Source of the DNA: Apostichopus japonicus
Lineage: Eukaryota; Echinodermata; Holothuroidea; Aspidochirotida; Stichopodidae
Direction of reading: 5' to 3'
DNA: 64,000 nucleotides
Assembly (NCBI RefSeq): GCF_037975245.1
Contig: NC_092583.1
Span: 18,128,764-18,192,763 of the forward strand
A model generated the notes under the pieces. It was given only the letters and a program-made list of their open reading frames with translations. It searched no databases and was not told where the DNA came from. Shown one piece after another: positions 1 to 13,724 of the stretch. Each line of letters begins with the position of its first letter. Positions within the stretch are counted from its first letter, which is position 1. The position numbers were made by a program, and so were the translations under genes.

Positions 1-1137
1 AAATTTGCCTGCTGCAAGAGTCAGATATGCAACCAGCATCTTTAGCATAACCCTTTAAATAGTTTTCTACCAATTCAGCAGATATGAAAGATCAATTGGC
101 AAAGGTAAACAATATCAAACTTTATCATGCATCAGTTGATTTCCGAGAACTACCACAAAGGGGACAATTCCAGTGCAAAGTCTGTCCTTTCAAGGAACAA
201 TGGTACTTTGAACTATGAAAGAGTTAACACCTTAACAAATTCCAAAGGTTCTTGTCTAACTGTAACCTGGAAAGCAAACTGGTACCTATAACTATTGCAC
301 TCTATTCAGGGTTGCGCAAGGACATTTGGAACAGATTACTGCTACATCAGGCATACTTTCTGAACTTGAGAAATTTCTAATTTTATGACTACTGTATGTT
401 GCAGTACCACCAGCTTCACTTAGGTGACTGTAGTGTTATTTTCAGGCCCAAACACTACAAACTACAATATTTCCTTTTTCTCTACAAACCAGTGACAACA
501 CACATTTAGTTACAACGGCAAAACATTAGCCATATATCAGTCAATGACAACAACAACTCCCAGTTTTCAACTCCATTCATAACCAGTAAGTAACCAGAAA
601 GCCAACTGGCCTAGTGATTCTTTGCCACATTTTGAATGAGAACATCAAACACAATAACGCTGCAGTCAAGACTTATATTGAAGTGTATGTTGACCATTAC
701 TGATTAAAGTGAACGGCAAGGTTCTTGCACTATTGCAGACTTGCAGTAGGCCTACTTATCAATAACAAAATATATGCAAGTTTTGCTCAGTATTTCATTA
801 GGATTTTAAAACTTGTGTCACGCAGACGTAACATTTTAAAGTTGTAACCCGTTCGAAAAAACTTGCATCCATGTAGTGTGAGCTGGTATTTAAAATTCCT
901 TTACAGGAATGCACAATCCTTAGTCATAATAACCCATGATGTACATGTATTTATACTATGCACAAAACAATGTAATACTTTCCAAAGTTTCCCAAAGAAA
1001 ATATCACAATGCGCCATAAATCAAGAAAGGTACAAGTATGAATATTCAATGTAACATATATATTTGAACTGATTAGAGGATGTAGAAAAACCACCAGCTA
1101 TGCCTATTAAAGCGACCTGTGTACCAATTAATTATTA
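1..1137. other. Gene-free AT-rich stretch
   Basis: No exon, known repeat or conserved motif could be supported here. One TAGGCCTA palindrome occurs near 744-751. The short open frame at 863-1054 has no coding character. Confidence 0.5.
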
Positions 1138-1145
1138 GTTTCAGC

Positions 1146-1527
1146 CAGTGGCGTCGCCATGGGATGGCCAGGGGGGCATGTGCCCTCGCAAAAATTATTG
1201 TGCCCCCCAGGTAGTTGAAAACATTAGCAAAGCAAAAAGGGTTAATTTCCATTTTGTGTATAACTTTTTTAGACGCCATAATTAAAACATAAATATCGGA
1301 CAGTCTAAGCCTGAAAAGTTTTGAACATAAAGTTACTTCAAGCTACAAAATATAGCACCAGATTGCATCTAAGGATCCTTAATTAATCAAAAATTTCTCA
1401 AAAGGGGACACCCCCTCCCCTTAGCCCCTTCCCCCAGGACGGCATTCACAAATAAACATTGTGCCCCCTTTTTAAGTGCTGTGCCCTCCCCCACCCCCAC
1501 AAATTGAAATGTTTGGCAATGCCACTG
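1146..1527. mobile_element. hAT-type non-autonomous element (MITE)
   Basis: This 382-bp element has imperfect terminal inverted repeats. The left end is CAGTGGCGTCGCCA and the right end, reverse-complemented, is CAGTGGCATTGCCA. It is flanked by a perfect 8-bp target duplication gtttcagc (1138-1145 and 1528-1535). CAGTGGCG termini with 8-bp duplications are typical of the hAT superfamily. It carries C/G-rich blocks near both ends and no transposase. Confidence 0.88.
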
Positions 1528-1535
1528 GTTTCAGC

Positions 1536-4500
1536 CAGGCAGCTCCTCTTCCTCTACTGCATTTGAAAGGTTGTACTCCACTGACTTTGACCTCCACCAA
1601 CACTAACATCCTTGTAGTGCACAAAGAACACAATTATGCAGTTAAATCTATTTGTACAGTGTCCAGTTCTTGAATTATATACTGTTTACAAACCAAGACA
1701 TTACATAATGTACAGACCACTGCAAGCATACACACATACATGCACCCTAACATAACCACACAGATTCCTATCACCATCAAGGTGAATTAGAGCCTTGTAC
1801 ATTTATACAGGTTGTTAAACTTCTGTACAATATGTTGTAACAAGTAGTAAGTGACCAAACCCTACCAAATTTAAAACTTTTGATCTTCATTCCACTGTAT
1901 TTCTGCCTGTCCCTTTATAATCTTCCTGCCTAGAACTCTACCCTGAGCCATAGACATGACCTCTGGGCAACTTCTACTGTATGTTAATACCTGCACACAT
2001 TATTGCAAGTAAACACCAGTCTAGAACCTTGCTGTTTTGGATTTTAAAAAGCCTAATTTTTTAAGGCTTGTGAGATTCCGGGAAAAAGAGCTTTGCAGGT
2101 AGGTCTGCTCAGGTTTCTTATGGAGTGTGTAATAGAAACCTGCCTAAAGGATTGTGTTTGAATATTAATATACTGTGTAACCAGCTGCAGGAAATAGCTG
2201 TACTTGTGGCATTTCCATAATGAAGGTACAACCATATATGCTTGTATTGACTGACTACAATGTATGAACATATATTTTACACCCAATCATGGATAAAAGG
2301 CAGGATGGGCAGGGAGAGGGAAGGGAGAAGTTTTAAGTTGAAAGTGTTTAAAACTATAAAGTCTTAATTGTAATGCAAAGTATGTGATTATTGGATTATA
2401 CAGTAATAGAGTATACATATCAACCCTTGGATCTTCCATAGATAACCCTTAAAAGTTCTTGAAAGTTTGCCAAAACAGCAGTGTTAACCTACCAACAAGA
2501 TAAATGTAGGACATCTGCCACCTTTCCCCTGCACCTTGCATGCCCATGTCTGACCACCTGCCCCAATGCACCCCCCCCCCTCTCCCCTTCCACTCAAAGT
2601 TCTTAGCCATGTTTTCAAACTCACCAAAAGTGCCAACTCATACAAGTCAATTGTACATCATTACTAGCAACATTACTAGCAAATTAAGAGATCTCCGTTT
2701 GTGTCCTACAGAACAACATCAAAATATTACAATATTTAAAGGAGGCTTACTAAAATATGAGACTGGGTTTCTTCCTGTGTAAACATTAATATTGTGAGTT
2801 GCTATAGCTTTAAAGATTGAAGACCATGTTGAAAACTCAAATTTGAAACAGGCAAGATTCAAGAGGATTTCTCATTACCAAAAGAGTAGGTTTAATGTGT
2901 TATTAGGACAACTGTAACATTCTAATTATGGTAATAAACATCCTCTCTTTAACCCCCTAACTTCATCTCAAGCAGATACAGGAAGTGTTGTCCCAAAAAG
3001 AAAAATAACTAAAGCTGTCAAAATCCTCCATGAGTTTTAGCCAAAAGAGCATAACAATACCCAATCTTTGCTTCCTGTGCACTCTGCCAATGTCATGACC
3101 CTGAATGCAAAGTTGTTTACATTTTTTCTCACCAAGGAGAAGCAGGTAGGAACATAATGCCCACCCACTCATCATGTCTGGCTGCTGCACCCATACATTG
3201 CTGTAATCTCTCCAGCAGGCAATTGGCTGACGACATGTTTTCCATCGGCGACAATGAAATGAAGTAGCCAGCTATTGACAAGATACTGTGAGAGATGGGA
3301 GAACTCTATGGGGGTGCTACAGTGTTTGTGATTACAAGTTCATTACTTCCTTATAAACTGATTTGAACCTAACAGATAGAACTGGTCTTACTAGCCATGT
3401 CACAATAATGACTCTTTACAAATATAAAGTTCTGATTGGCCATTTGATTGCTACACTCAATAAAAGCTGTATTTTGAGTTGGGATACATGTGCCATTGCT
3501 CTGACCAAACTCTGACCAAAATATATAATACTCATGCGCCATTGTAATACACATGCACTCACTAAACTTGACATTAAAGGCAAAGTGAAAAGTTCATACA
3601 AAGGCAGCAAGATCTACATATATATATTTCACATTTTCCTTGAAGTCCCTGTATCATAGGGGTATATTGTTCTTCACAGTCTCCAAAGTACCCTTGCATG
3701 AGATACCCGAAGAGTGTTGGACCTTCATTTCAAATGGGCAATTCACTTATTTAACTGATCATTTTCAAAGTCACTTGTAATAGTAAATTGTAATTTTAAG
3801 ACATGCTAAACAACAACACATTTATTCCCTCCGCATTTCCACCTCCTTCCCCCTCCCCCGCCCAAACCATATTCATAATTGACTTAAGATATCTTTCAGA
3901 TTTAAGTTGTGCAAACTGCAAACAATGATTCAAGTCAAGGCCTCATTCTGAATTATTTAAAAGCTGCACAGTAGAATATACACAGTAGAAAGGCTGTACT
4001 GGGAACTTCTAAAATGGCATTCCTCAAAATGGATCCCAGGGAAGAGTTGTAAACTGAAACATTGTGCGACCATTTTGGAGATAGACATTACAAAAGAATT
4101 TAACAAAATATTTAATTTGCCATTCAAAGGATCAAGGGAAAAGTTGTCCGAGGGAAACTTTCTTCAAAATCATCCCTGGGTACTTAACAATGAAAATAAA
4201 ATTCAAACTCTCTAATGATCATTTTTATTTTTATTCTTTATTGATTTTTTATTTTACATTTATTTATACTGTTTACAAGGCAATTTACCATAATGGTCTT
4301 AAATTTTCTGCAAGCTACTGTAGGTTCAGATGGTTGGCAAGGTTTTGCAACCCTGCAGCTATCAAGGTCAATGAATAAGAGGGGAAATTGCTGCAAATTA
4401 CCACTTTGGGTATACTTGATATTGCAGTACACTACGATTCTATTGATACTGATACTAACAAACTTAACAGGCATGTGCACACAACCAGTTTTCTATAGCT

Positions 4501-6340
4501 ATAAGGATACTCAATGCAATTTGCTGCATAGAGAAACACAATCAAAGGTAAAATGCTTTAAAAGCTTGTCTTTGAACACTGGTCAACTTAAAGTTAGGAC
4601 ACATGAATAGCTAAATCATAAGCAGAACAACTGTTACAATCAAGTTTTAACTCTGGACTATACTGAGGTTTCAGGTTAAATCAAGAAAATGAGTATCTCA
4701 GATACCTGTTCCTGAGTTCTTTCAATATGTCTGCATTAATGCTCAACACACCATCAGTGACCACCAAAACGGATATGTTTACCAAGCTTGGCAAGCAGTA
4801 TTGCAGACTTAAACAGTTACACACACAGAAGAACAATACTCAGTTTAACAGTCCACCATTACAAATTTAACTGATAGAATGCTGTACCCACGCAATAACT
4901 ACTCTATGACACCATTTAACTCTGAAAAGTGCAAGCTAGCAAGCTCCCTGGTCAAACTGCAGTAACACACTTACTGAATACTGGCCACTATTTATATTAT
5001 GTTTCCTGTTCAATATTTTTGTCATCTCCATGGTGACAGACAAAAGTGGATTTTCAGAACTGAATTAAGTTGCGACCTGTCAGTGACTTGCCATGTTGGG
5101 TACATGGTATGAGCACAAATCTATTATGATACTTTCATGGAGCAGGGATTTTGCTTTTCTTTCAAGAATTTATCAAGAGATCTGGAAAACAGATTGACAG
5201 GAGAAAAAACCAAGAAAGGACAATACAAATTAGTGCTATACAGAAGTAGTGTATCAACTATCAAGACAGACTCGATATATTGAGGAATTATTTGTCTGAA
5301 AATGATTCTTCACTGATCAGACAACTGAGAGAAAATATCAAGCCAAAATCAATTGCCTCCACTCAACACATCACCATATAAATGATCTTTGTTGAGGGCA
5401 CTGTGGAAAACAACTCTTGGAAGCACAACAAGAATGAAGGCTGCCACTTCAAAATGCAATATCAGGCCTAGTATACTGTACTGCATACTTAATATTTGTA
5501 CGATAGGCAAATCAATCCAAAAGAACAGGATTAAAATTGTCAAATTCTGTAATGCAACACAATGAGAGTATACTAACACAGTACACTACAATGGTGTATA
5601 CAGTAGTCAATACTGTAGTGATATTCTCTTCAGTGGCAAGGCTTTAGATTCCCAATGAGGAACAAAGCTGGACATGTAACATAATATCCCATCTTAGTAA
5701 TCCATCAGTTCAAAAGAGGAAGTTCCAATAAAACAATGGATGTGGAATCAATAAACAATAGGAACCAACTACCAAATGCAATTTTGAAAATATTCAACAA
5801 ACTAAAACTATTCAATGTAAGCTTTCTTAAAATGTTCACCATGATTGCACACCTCCAGTTAACTTATCTTTATATTGTGCATCTGTGCCAGTTGCATTCT
5901 GAAATCACGACCAGTTGGAAAGGAAGACATTTGGTAATGAAACAAAGAAAAGAACCCACTCACTCCTGCCCACAGGTAAGTAGCAACTATATTCACACTG
6001 CAACATAAATTACACCTACCTGTATCAACTTCCACAGCTTAAACCGATTGCTTTAATTTCTAAACTATTATCACAGCAATAACTCTGTCTGTCTGTCAAC
6101 AATGGTTGAAAGTATCAAGAAAGCTGTATTTTATTTTAAAGTCAAAGGTCATTTCTGGTTAAACAGTCAAACACCCTAATTATGCAAAAGCTTACACCTC
6201 CCATGGTTTATGTTTGATTTTGAACAAACTTAGTCATACTTATCAGCAGATGATGGGTCAAAAGAGTTGTTCTTAACTTGCAGTTAAGCTTGCACGGTTT
6301 TGTGAAAACCCAAAACCGGTTTCATCTAGCCAAAAAAAAT
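1536..6340. other. Gene-free AT-rich stretch
   Basis: No convincing exons on either strand. It contains a C-run (2570-2580), C-rich patches near 3845-3860 and no recognised transposon ends. It could be intron or 3' UTR of the unidentified minus-strand gene that may start near 25.4 kb, but nothing shows this. Confidence 0.4.
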
Positions 6341-7134
6341 ATCTGACAGAGGTGTCGCGATCGCTAAGATGCGTATTTTTGAAGCTTTACCAACAGCGGT
6401 CCAAGTCTCGTTCGTTCGCACGGACACTCACGGCCCAGCGCGGGAAGGTTGCTGTAATAAATCAGCCTCGCGGGAAATGTTTTGAACAATATTGCCATTC
6501 CACATTTTTTTTAAATTTATATTGTATGTTAGTTAGTAAACGTTTTCTTTCGTATGAATTTGACTTCAGTTCAGCGTTCCCTCTAATGTGCGGGATTCCC
6601 TTCAACTGACTCAGTAATCCCGCAAAGATAACATTTGTCTGCTGGAAATCCCTGCATAGTTTTCTTGCATTCGCGTTAAGTTTATACTCAATGCACAATG
6701 TATTCACTTCACTGTATAGAGGAAAAAACTGAAAATCAGTAGAGAAATTACCAATTGTGTAGGAAAAGTAAGTTGGTACACCTTTCAAATTTTACGAAAG
6801 ATCGAGCAAAACACTTTCGAAAAATTCACGCGAATCTGGCATATCATGCTAAATGCAACTAATGTCATGTAAACAAGGCTCTAGTACACCCATTTATGAA
6901 TAAACCGTAAGACCACATCTCGTGTTAAGAGGGGGAAAAGAAAGTATTTTCTAGAATTTCCAAAAATATGCAAAATAATATCATACCATAGTTAAGTGTA
7001 TAGCAAATAGCCTAACCACCTCGTCGGTTACGGATCACACGTAACTACAAAACACAACTAATTGCATTTTGCGAAGTTGACGTTTTCTACAAGAACAATA
7101 GAACATGGAAACAATATTAAGCATTTAGTGAATC
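6341..7134. other. CpG-richer non-coding stretch before a candidate exon
   Basis: CpG and GC content rise from about 6345 to 6480, with tcgcgatcgc and gcgcgggaag, unlike the flanks. It might be promoter-proximal to the candidate plus-strand exon at 7183, but no TATA or initiator is convincing. Confidence 0.3.
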
Positions 7135-7182
7135 ATGCCAAGTGGCCTAAAACATGTGATTACAAGGGTTACTTTCATAAAG

Positions 7183-7298
7183 ATGGCCATAGCTATAGGG
7201 GCCTTGATATCGTGGTATGCTTGTATAGTATGGACTGTGCCTCGTGTATCATGGGGAATAGATTGTTTTGTTCATGCGGAGGAGTCAGTTGGCTTGAG
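7183..7298 (+). CDS. Candidate first coding exon with signal peptide or membrane anchor, unknown gene
   Basis: The reading frame opens MAIAIGALISWYACIVW, a hydrophobic N-terminal segment typical of a signal peptide or anchor. It continues GIDCFVHAEESVGL and then reaches a splice-donor-like AG/GTGTGT (phase 2). An in-frame ATG lies 16 codons upstream at 7135. No family was recognised and no following exon was found. It could equally be chance. Confidence 0.28.
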
Positions 7299-8440
7299 GT
7301 GTGTTTTACTTACCTAAATGTTACGGGATATTTTACCTACTTTTCTTGAACGTCTAAGATAATATTTCGCATAACTTTACCGATCCTTTACTGACTGACC
7401 TAATTAATTCTAGAATGGAGCCAAAACAGTTTAACTCCATGTAACGTTTCTTGGAAACATGCCAAAAAATGTTAACAAACAGGTGTAAGATAGGGGATGA
7501 GCTCGCAGTTGTTTGGCAAGGTACCTGGGAAAATTCGCAGCACATGTAGCCTAACGTAGTATTTAAGTAGGGTAAAACACTGCAGTTGTAAACTGATGTA
7601 CGTATATTCATTGTTAGGCAGTCTAGAATTGGGGCTTTGCCGAACATTGTTTGTTTCATAATATCGGAAATTTTATAAGTTAAACTTTTTAAAGATTGTA
7701 AGACATTTTAAATCTCTTTTCATTTTATAACATAGTATTGCTACTCCAACTTATCATTTTAAAATTTTCATCAGTTTTGTGACAATTTAAATTCCAAAAG
7801 TTGTCATTATTTTGCATCTTCAACTGCTAATTTTTTATCGCCAGACACGCAAAATTACCAACATTTTCCGGGGGCCTTCGCTCCCTGGACCCCCACAAGG
7901 GGTTTCACCCCTTGACCCCTACGCGAGCTCGGCGTGTTCGCTGCGCGAACACCGGCGGGAAATCGGCAGTTGTTTTTAGTGTGTTCGCGGGAAATTGAAC
8001 AAGGATTACCAACACTGTACTACCAGGGAGTTGTTATGGAAACTACCCGTTACCCTCGAGGTGATAATTTGCCCTACATACGCCATGGTATACGGAACGT
8101 GTAAAGTGCAATAAATCGGAGGAAAATGTAAGGCTTGCTATACTGTGCAAGTGCAGTTGGCTACGGAACATGTATGTGCAGGTACTGTACTGAACATAAC
8201 TGCAACTCACATGTAAAGAGAGTTTCTTTTGTATTTCTGGGCAAGTTTTTACACCCGGGAAACAAATAAAATTAAAATTGTTGCCTAACTAGTGACAGGC
8301 AAGTAAAATTTAGATGAATTTGTCAAAGTTTGTTGTTAGCTATCACTTTTAGCACTATCCATACGGAATAGTGAACCCAAGCAACTTGGTATTCCGTTCA
8401 TGATTTCACTATTCTCAGGATAGCGGAATAGCGTAAATTT
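7299..8440. other. Gene-free stretch with GC-rich hairpin cluster
   Basis: Mostly AT-rich and featureless except for 7868-7990, where three GC-rich inverted repeats follow one another (listed separately). Just before the tandem array, a tacggaatagtga/tcactattc inverted pair is visible around 8360-8415. Confidence 0.4.
7870..7955. repeat. Cluster of short perfect hairpins
   Basis: CAAGGGGT-TTC-ACCCCTTG (7896-7914) and GTGTTCG-CTGCG-CGAACAC (7934-7952) are perfect inverted repeats with tiny loops. They are preceded by an imperfect GGGGGCC-ttcg-CTCCC hairpin. The local GC content is far above the surroundings. Such blocks are common inside DNA transposons, so this may be a fragment of one. Confidence 0.6.
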
Positions 8441-8459
8441 CGACCTCTGTCCATGGTGA

Positions 8460-11400
8460 TGTGATTCAGCCTACTTCTTTTTTTCTTTTTTTCTTTTTTT
8501 GTGGTGTGATCTAGTCACAGTGAACTGAAGATGATCTAAACCTAGTCACAGTGAACTGAACATGATGGGTCCATGGTGATGTGATTCAAGCTACTTCTTT
8601 TTTTCTTTTTTTTATGGTGTGATCTAAACCTAGTCACAGTGAACTGAAGATGATCTAAACCTAGTCACAGTGAACTGAACATGATGTGTCAATGGTGATG
8701 TGATTCAGGCTACTTCTTTTTTTCTTTTTTTGTGGTGTGATCTAAACCTAGTCACAGTGAACTGAAGATGATCTAAACCTAGTCACAGTGAACTGAACAT
8801 GATGTGTCAATGGTGATGTGATTCAGGCTACTTCTTTTTTTCTTTTTTTGTGGTGTGATCTAAACCTAGTCACAGTGAACTGAAGATGATCTAAACCTAG
8901 TCACAGTGAACTGAACATGATGTGTCAATGGTGATGTGATTCAGGCTACTTCTTTTTTTCTTTTTTTGTGGTGTGATCTAAACCTAGTCACAGTGAACTG
9001 AAGATGATCTAAACCTAGTCACAGTGAACTGAACATGATGGGTCAATGGTGATGTGATTCAGCCTACTTCTTTTTTTCTTTTTTTGTGGTGTGATCTAAA
9101 CCTAGTCACAGTGAACTGAACATGATGGGTCCATGGTGATGTGATTCAGCCTACTTCTTTTTTTCTTTTTTTGTGGTGTGATCTAAACCTAGTCACAGTG
9201 AACTGAACATGATGGGTCCATGGTGATGTGATTCAGCCTACTTCTTTTTTTCTTTTTTTGTGGTGTGATCTAAACCTAGTCACAGTGAACTGAACATGAT
9301 GGGTCCATGGTGATGTGATTCAAGCTACTTCTTTTTTTCTTTTTTTATGGTGTGATCTAAACCTAGTCACAGTGAACTGAACATGATGGGTCCATGGTGA
9401 TGTGATTCAAGCTACTTCTTTTTTTCTTTTTTTGTGGTGTGATCTAAACCTAGTCACAGTGAACTGAACATGATGGGTCCATGGTGATGTGATTCAGCCT
9501 ACTTCTTTTTTTCTTTTTTTGTGGTGTGATCTAAACCTAGTCACAGTGAACTGAACATGATGGGTCAATGGTGATGTGATTCAGGCTACTTCTTTTTTTC
9601 TTTTTTTGTGGTGTGATCTAAACCTAGTCACAGTGAACTGAAGATGATCTAAACCTAGTCACAGTGAACTGAACATGATGTGTCAATGGTGATGTGATTC
9701 AGGCTACTTCTTTTTTTCTTTTTTTGTGGTGTGATCTAAACCTAGTCACAGTGAACTGAAGATGATCTAAACCTAGTCACAGTGAACTGAACATGATGGG
9801 TCAATGGTGATGTGATTCAGCCTACTTCTTTTTTTCTTTTTTTGTGGTGTGATCTAAACCTAGTCACAGTGAACTGAACATGATGGGTCCATGGTGATGT
9901 GATTCAAGCTACTTCTTTTTTTCTTTTTTTGTGGTGTGATCTAAACCTAGTCACAGTGAACTGAACATGATGGGTCCATGGTGATGTGATTCAAGCTACT
10001 TCTTTTTTTCTTTTTTTGTGGTGTGATCTAAACCTAGTCACAGTGAACTGAACATGATGGGTCCATGGTGATGTGATTCAGCCTACTTCTTTTTTTCTTT
10101 TTTTGTGGTGTGATCTAAACCTAGTCACAGTGAACTGAACATGATGGGTCCATGGTGATGTGATTCAAGCTACTTCTTTTTTTCTTTTTTTGTGGTGTGA
10201 TCTAAACCTAGTCACAGTGAACTGAACATGATGGGTCCATGGTGATGTGATTCAAGCTACTTCTTTTTTTCTTTTTTTGTGGTGTGATCTAAAGCTAGTC
10301 ACAGTGAACTGAACATGATGGGTCCATGGTGATGTGATTCAAGCTACTTCTTTTTTTCTTTTTTTGTGGTGTGATCTAAACCTAGTCACAGTGAACTGAA
10401 CATGATGGGTCCATGGTGATGTGATTCAGCCTACTTCTTTTTTTCTTTTTTTGTGGTGTGATCTAAACCTAGTCACAGTGAACTGAACATGATGGGTCCA
10501 TGGTGATGTGATTCAAGCTACTTCTTTTTTTCTTTTTTTGTGGTGTGATCTAAACCTAGTCACAGTGAACTGAACATGATGGGTCCATGGTGATGTGATT
10601 CAGCCTACTTCTTTTTTTCTTTTTTTGTGGTGTGATCTAAACCTAGTCACAGTGAACTGAACATGATGGGTCCATGGTGATGTGATTCAAGCTACTTCTT
10701 TTTTTCTTTTTTTGTGGTGTGATCTAAACCTAGTCACAGTGAACTGAACATGATGGGTCAATGGTGATGTGATTCAGCCTACTTCTTTTTTTCTTTTTTT
10801 GTGGTGTGATCTAAACCTAGTCACAGTGAACTGAAGATGATCTAAAGCTAGTCACAGTGAACTGAACATGATGGGTCCATGGTGATGTGATTCAAGCTAC
10901 TTCTTTTTTTCTTTTTTTGTGGTGTGATCTAAACCTAGTCACAGTGAACTGAACATGATGGGTCAATGGTGATGTGATTCAAGCTACTTCTTTTTTTCTT
11001 TTTTAGTGGTGTGATCTAAACCTAGTCACAGTGAACTGAACATGATGGGTCCATGGTGATGTGATTCAGGCTACTTCTTTTTTTCTTTTTTAGTGGTGTG
11101 ATCTAAACCTAGTCACAGTGAACTGAAGATGATCTAAAGCTAGTCACAGTGAACTGAACATGATGGGTCCATGGTGATGTGATTCAGGCTACTTCTTTTT
11201 TTTCTTTTTTTGTGGTGTGATCTAAAGGTAGTCACAGTGAACTGAACATGATGGGTCAATGGTGATGTGATTCAGGCTACTTCTTTTTTTATGGTGTGAT
11301 CTAAACCTAGTCACAGTGAACTGAACATGATGGGTCCATGGTGATGTGATTCAGGCTACTTCTTTTTTTCTTTTTTTTGTGGTGTGATCTAAACCTAGTC

Positions 11401-12120
11401 ACAGTGAACTGAAGATGATCTAAAGCTAGTCACAGTGAACTGAACATGATGGGTCCATGGTGATGTGATTCAGGCTACTTCTTTTTTTCTTTTTTTGTGG
11501 TGTGATCTAAAGCTAGTCACAGTGAACTGAACATGATGGGTCCATGGTGATGTGATTCAAGCTACTTCCTTTTTTCTTTTTTTTGTGGTGTGATCTAAAG
11601 CTAGTCACAGTGAACTGAACATGATGGGTCCATGGTGATGTGATTCAAGCTACTTCCTTTTTTCTTTTTTTTGTGGTGTGATCTAAAGCTAGTCACAGTG
11701 AACTGAACATGATGGGTCCATGGTGATGTGATTCAAGCTACTTCCTTTTTTCTTTTTTTTGTGGTGTGATCTAAAGCTAGTCACAGTGAACTGAAGATGA
11801 TCTAAACCTAGTCACAGTGAACTGAACATGATGGGTCCATGGTGATGTGATTCAAGCTACTTCCTTTTTTCTTTTTTTTGTGGTGTGATCTAAAGCTAGT
11901 CACAGTGAACTGAACATGATGGGTCCATGGTGATGTGATTCAGGCTACTTCTTTTTTTTCTTTTTTTGTGGTGTGATCTAAAGCTAGTCACAGTGAACTG
12001 AACATGATGGGTCAATGGTGATGTGATTCAGGCTACTTCTTTTTTTATGGTGTGATCTAAACCTAGTCACAGTGAACTGAAGATGATCTAAACCTAGTCA
12101 CAGTGATCCAAAGAAGATTT
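8460..12120. repeat. 3.7-kb tandem array, 87-bp unit with 118-bp variant
   Basis: About 38-40 head-to-tail copies. The basic unit is 87 bp: tgatgtgattcaagctactt, a T7CT7 tract, gtggtgtgatctaaacc, then tagtcacagtgaactgaaca and tgatgggtccatgg. A 118-bp variant has an internal 31-bp duplication (agatgatctaaacctagtca onward). Variants are clustered: 118-bp units at the left, 87-bp units in the middle, and mixed units with a tttttatgg deletion at the right. Copies differ by only a few bases, indicating recent homogenisation. Confidence 0.97.
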
Positions 12121-13716
12121 GTCCATGGTGATGTGATTGATCTTTTAGGTCAGTTGACATGTGAGATCCCTCTGGTCAACTAATATCATACCTCATCCCC
12201 AATAAAAGAACTTGTCCAAATCTTGGCTTAGAAACAATCTGTGCACAGTACATATTGATGTACAAAGCCTTTCTGACTCACATTTCATACATGTATGAAC
12301 CCACTAAAACAGTATGCACGGTCTCCAAACCTAAACAGTGCATGTGTATCAAGATGCATGCGTATTGTGTAGTTTTGTATGTATGTTTATTGCTGATTTT
12401 TATCATGTTATCTTTAACTGAAAGGAATTACAGTGACTTATTGTGTAAGTGTCAAATTTATCGGATATCCAAATTAAAATCTGAGAGGAACAAACAATGA
12501 ATGTTAAAAGGATTGTCTGTTGGCCCAAAGAAGTTACCTTAAAAAATGATAAATAATTTTCCAAACATGTTGTCAAACTATGAGAACGCTAATGTTGCGT
12601 TTGACAGAGAAACGATTTTTTAATCGTTAAGGATGGACATTTCCAATATGATTTGAACAGTACAGAATGTGACATCATCTACGCTAATGCAGATTACCCA
12701 CCCTCCGTACAGTACCTACAGTAATCACAACAAAAATCGCGTTTGTATACAGATTAATTTCTTCCTTAATTTTTGGTGAAATTTCTTATAAATTAGGTAT
12801 GTTTTCAAAAACTCCTTAAGCCGCCATACATGTAGTATATCGGTGGTTTTGTGGTCTTTGTGTAACATAAGATAAGTTTTCGCAGCAGACTCTTAGTTGT
12901 TTATACATCGCGCTATCCAGCTCCAATGCGAAAAATATTTGCATGTAGGCTACTCTAACGTTTACAATCGGACAGTTCTGCAAATCCTTAGCTTCTCGGT
13001 ACTACATTCTGCTCTGCCATCGATTCTGCCAAGTTTCATCTTTCGGTGTTCCGAATACTTTTCAAGTTTCCTTTACTGTAAATTTTGATCCGTGAATTTT
13101 ATTTCAGCGATTTCAAAGAACAGTTTATGAACTGTGGTTTGAGTGTGAGAGTATATTATGTGCAACGCTATACCTATACCAACTGGGCATGGTACAGTAG
13201 GCTATATACGTTCGCGATATGTACTTTATATATAGTAGGCAATCACCTGTGCGTGTACACGTGAGAGTGTATTCGCTGCAGAAATGGGAGTGCTAACTTC
13301 AAGTCGCCTGTTTTGCCTATTTGCCTGCACTACGTCAATCACAAAATTGATGCGTTCGAACAAACGGTACTTTTGGTGAGAAACTGGTGAATTTGAAAAC
13401 CAGATTTCTACAAGAAGAAAATGTCGAATGGGGACAATTTTTACATGGTTAGAAAGAGAAAAATAATAACTACAAGGACAATGTATCAAAATCTTCCACC
13501 AGACAATTTGTTTAAATTCTGCTTTATGCCAGGATGAGAAAAGTATTCTCTATTGACTTCTGACAGAACATCAACAAAGTAAGAGTTGCTCAATATTAAA
13601 CAACCATGATCCTACTCAGACCAGTACTGGGGTTTGCTAAGTACTTATTATTTAGTGTTCTTATACTTACAGGGCTCTAAAAAACTGACGGCTAGTGGTC
13701 ATGCCCTTTTAATATT
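12121..13716. other. Gene-free stretch
   Basis: No supported exon or transposon end. CpG is slightly raised at 12.6-13.4 kb. Several TAGGC-type palindrome fragments occur (around 12945 and 13198). Confidence 0.4.
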
Positions 13717-13724
13717 GTATAAGC

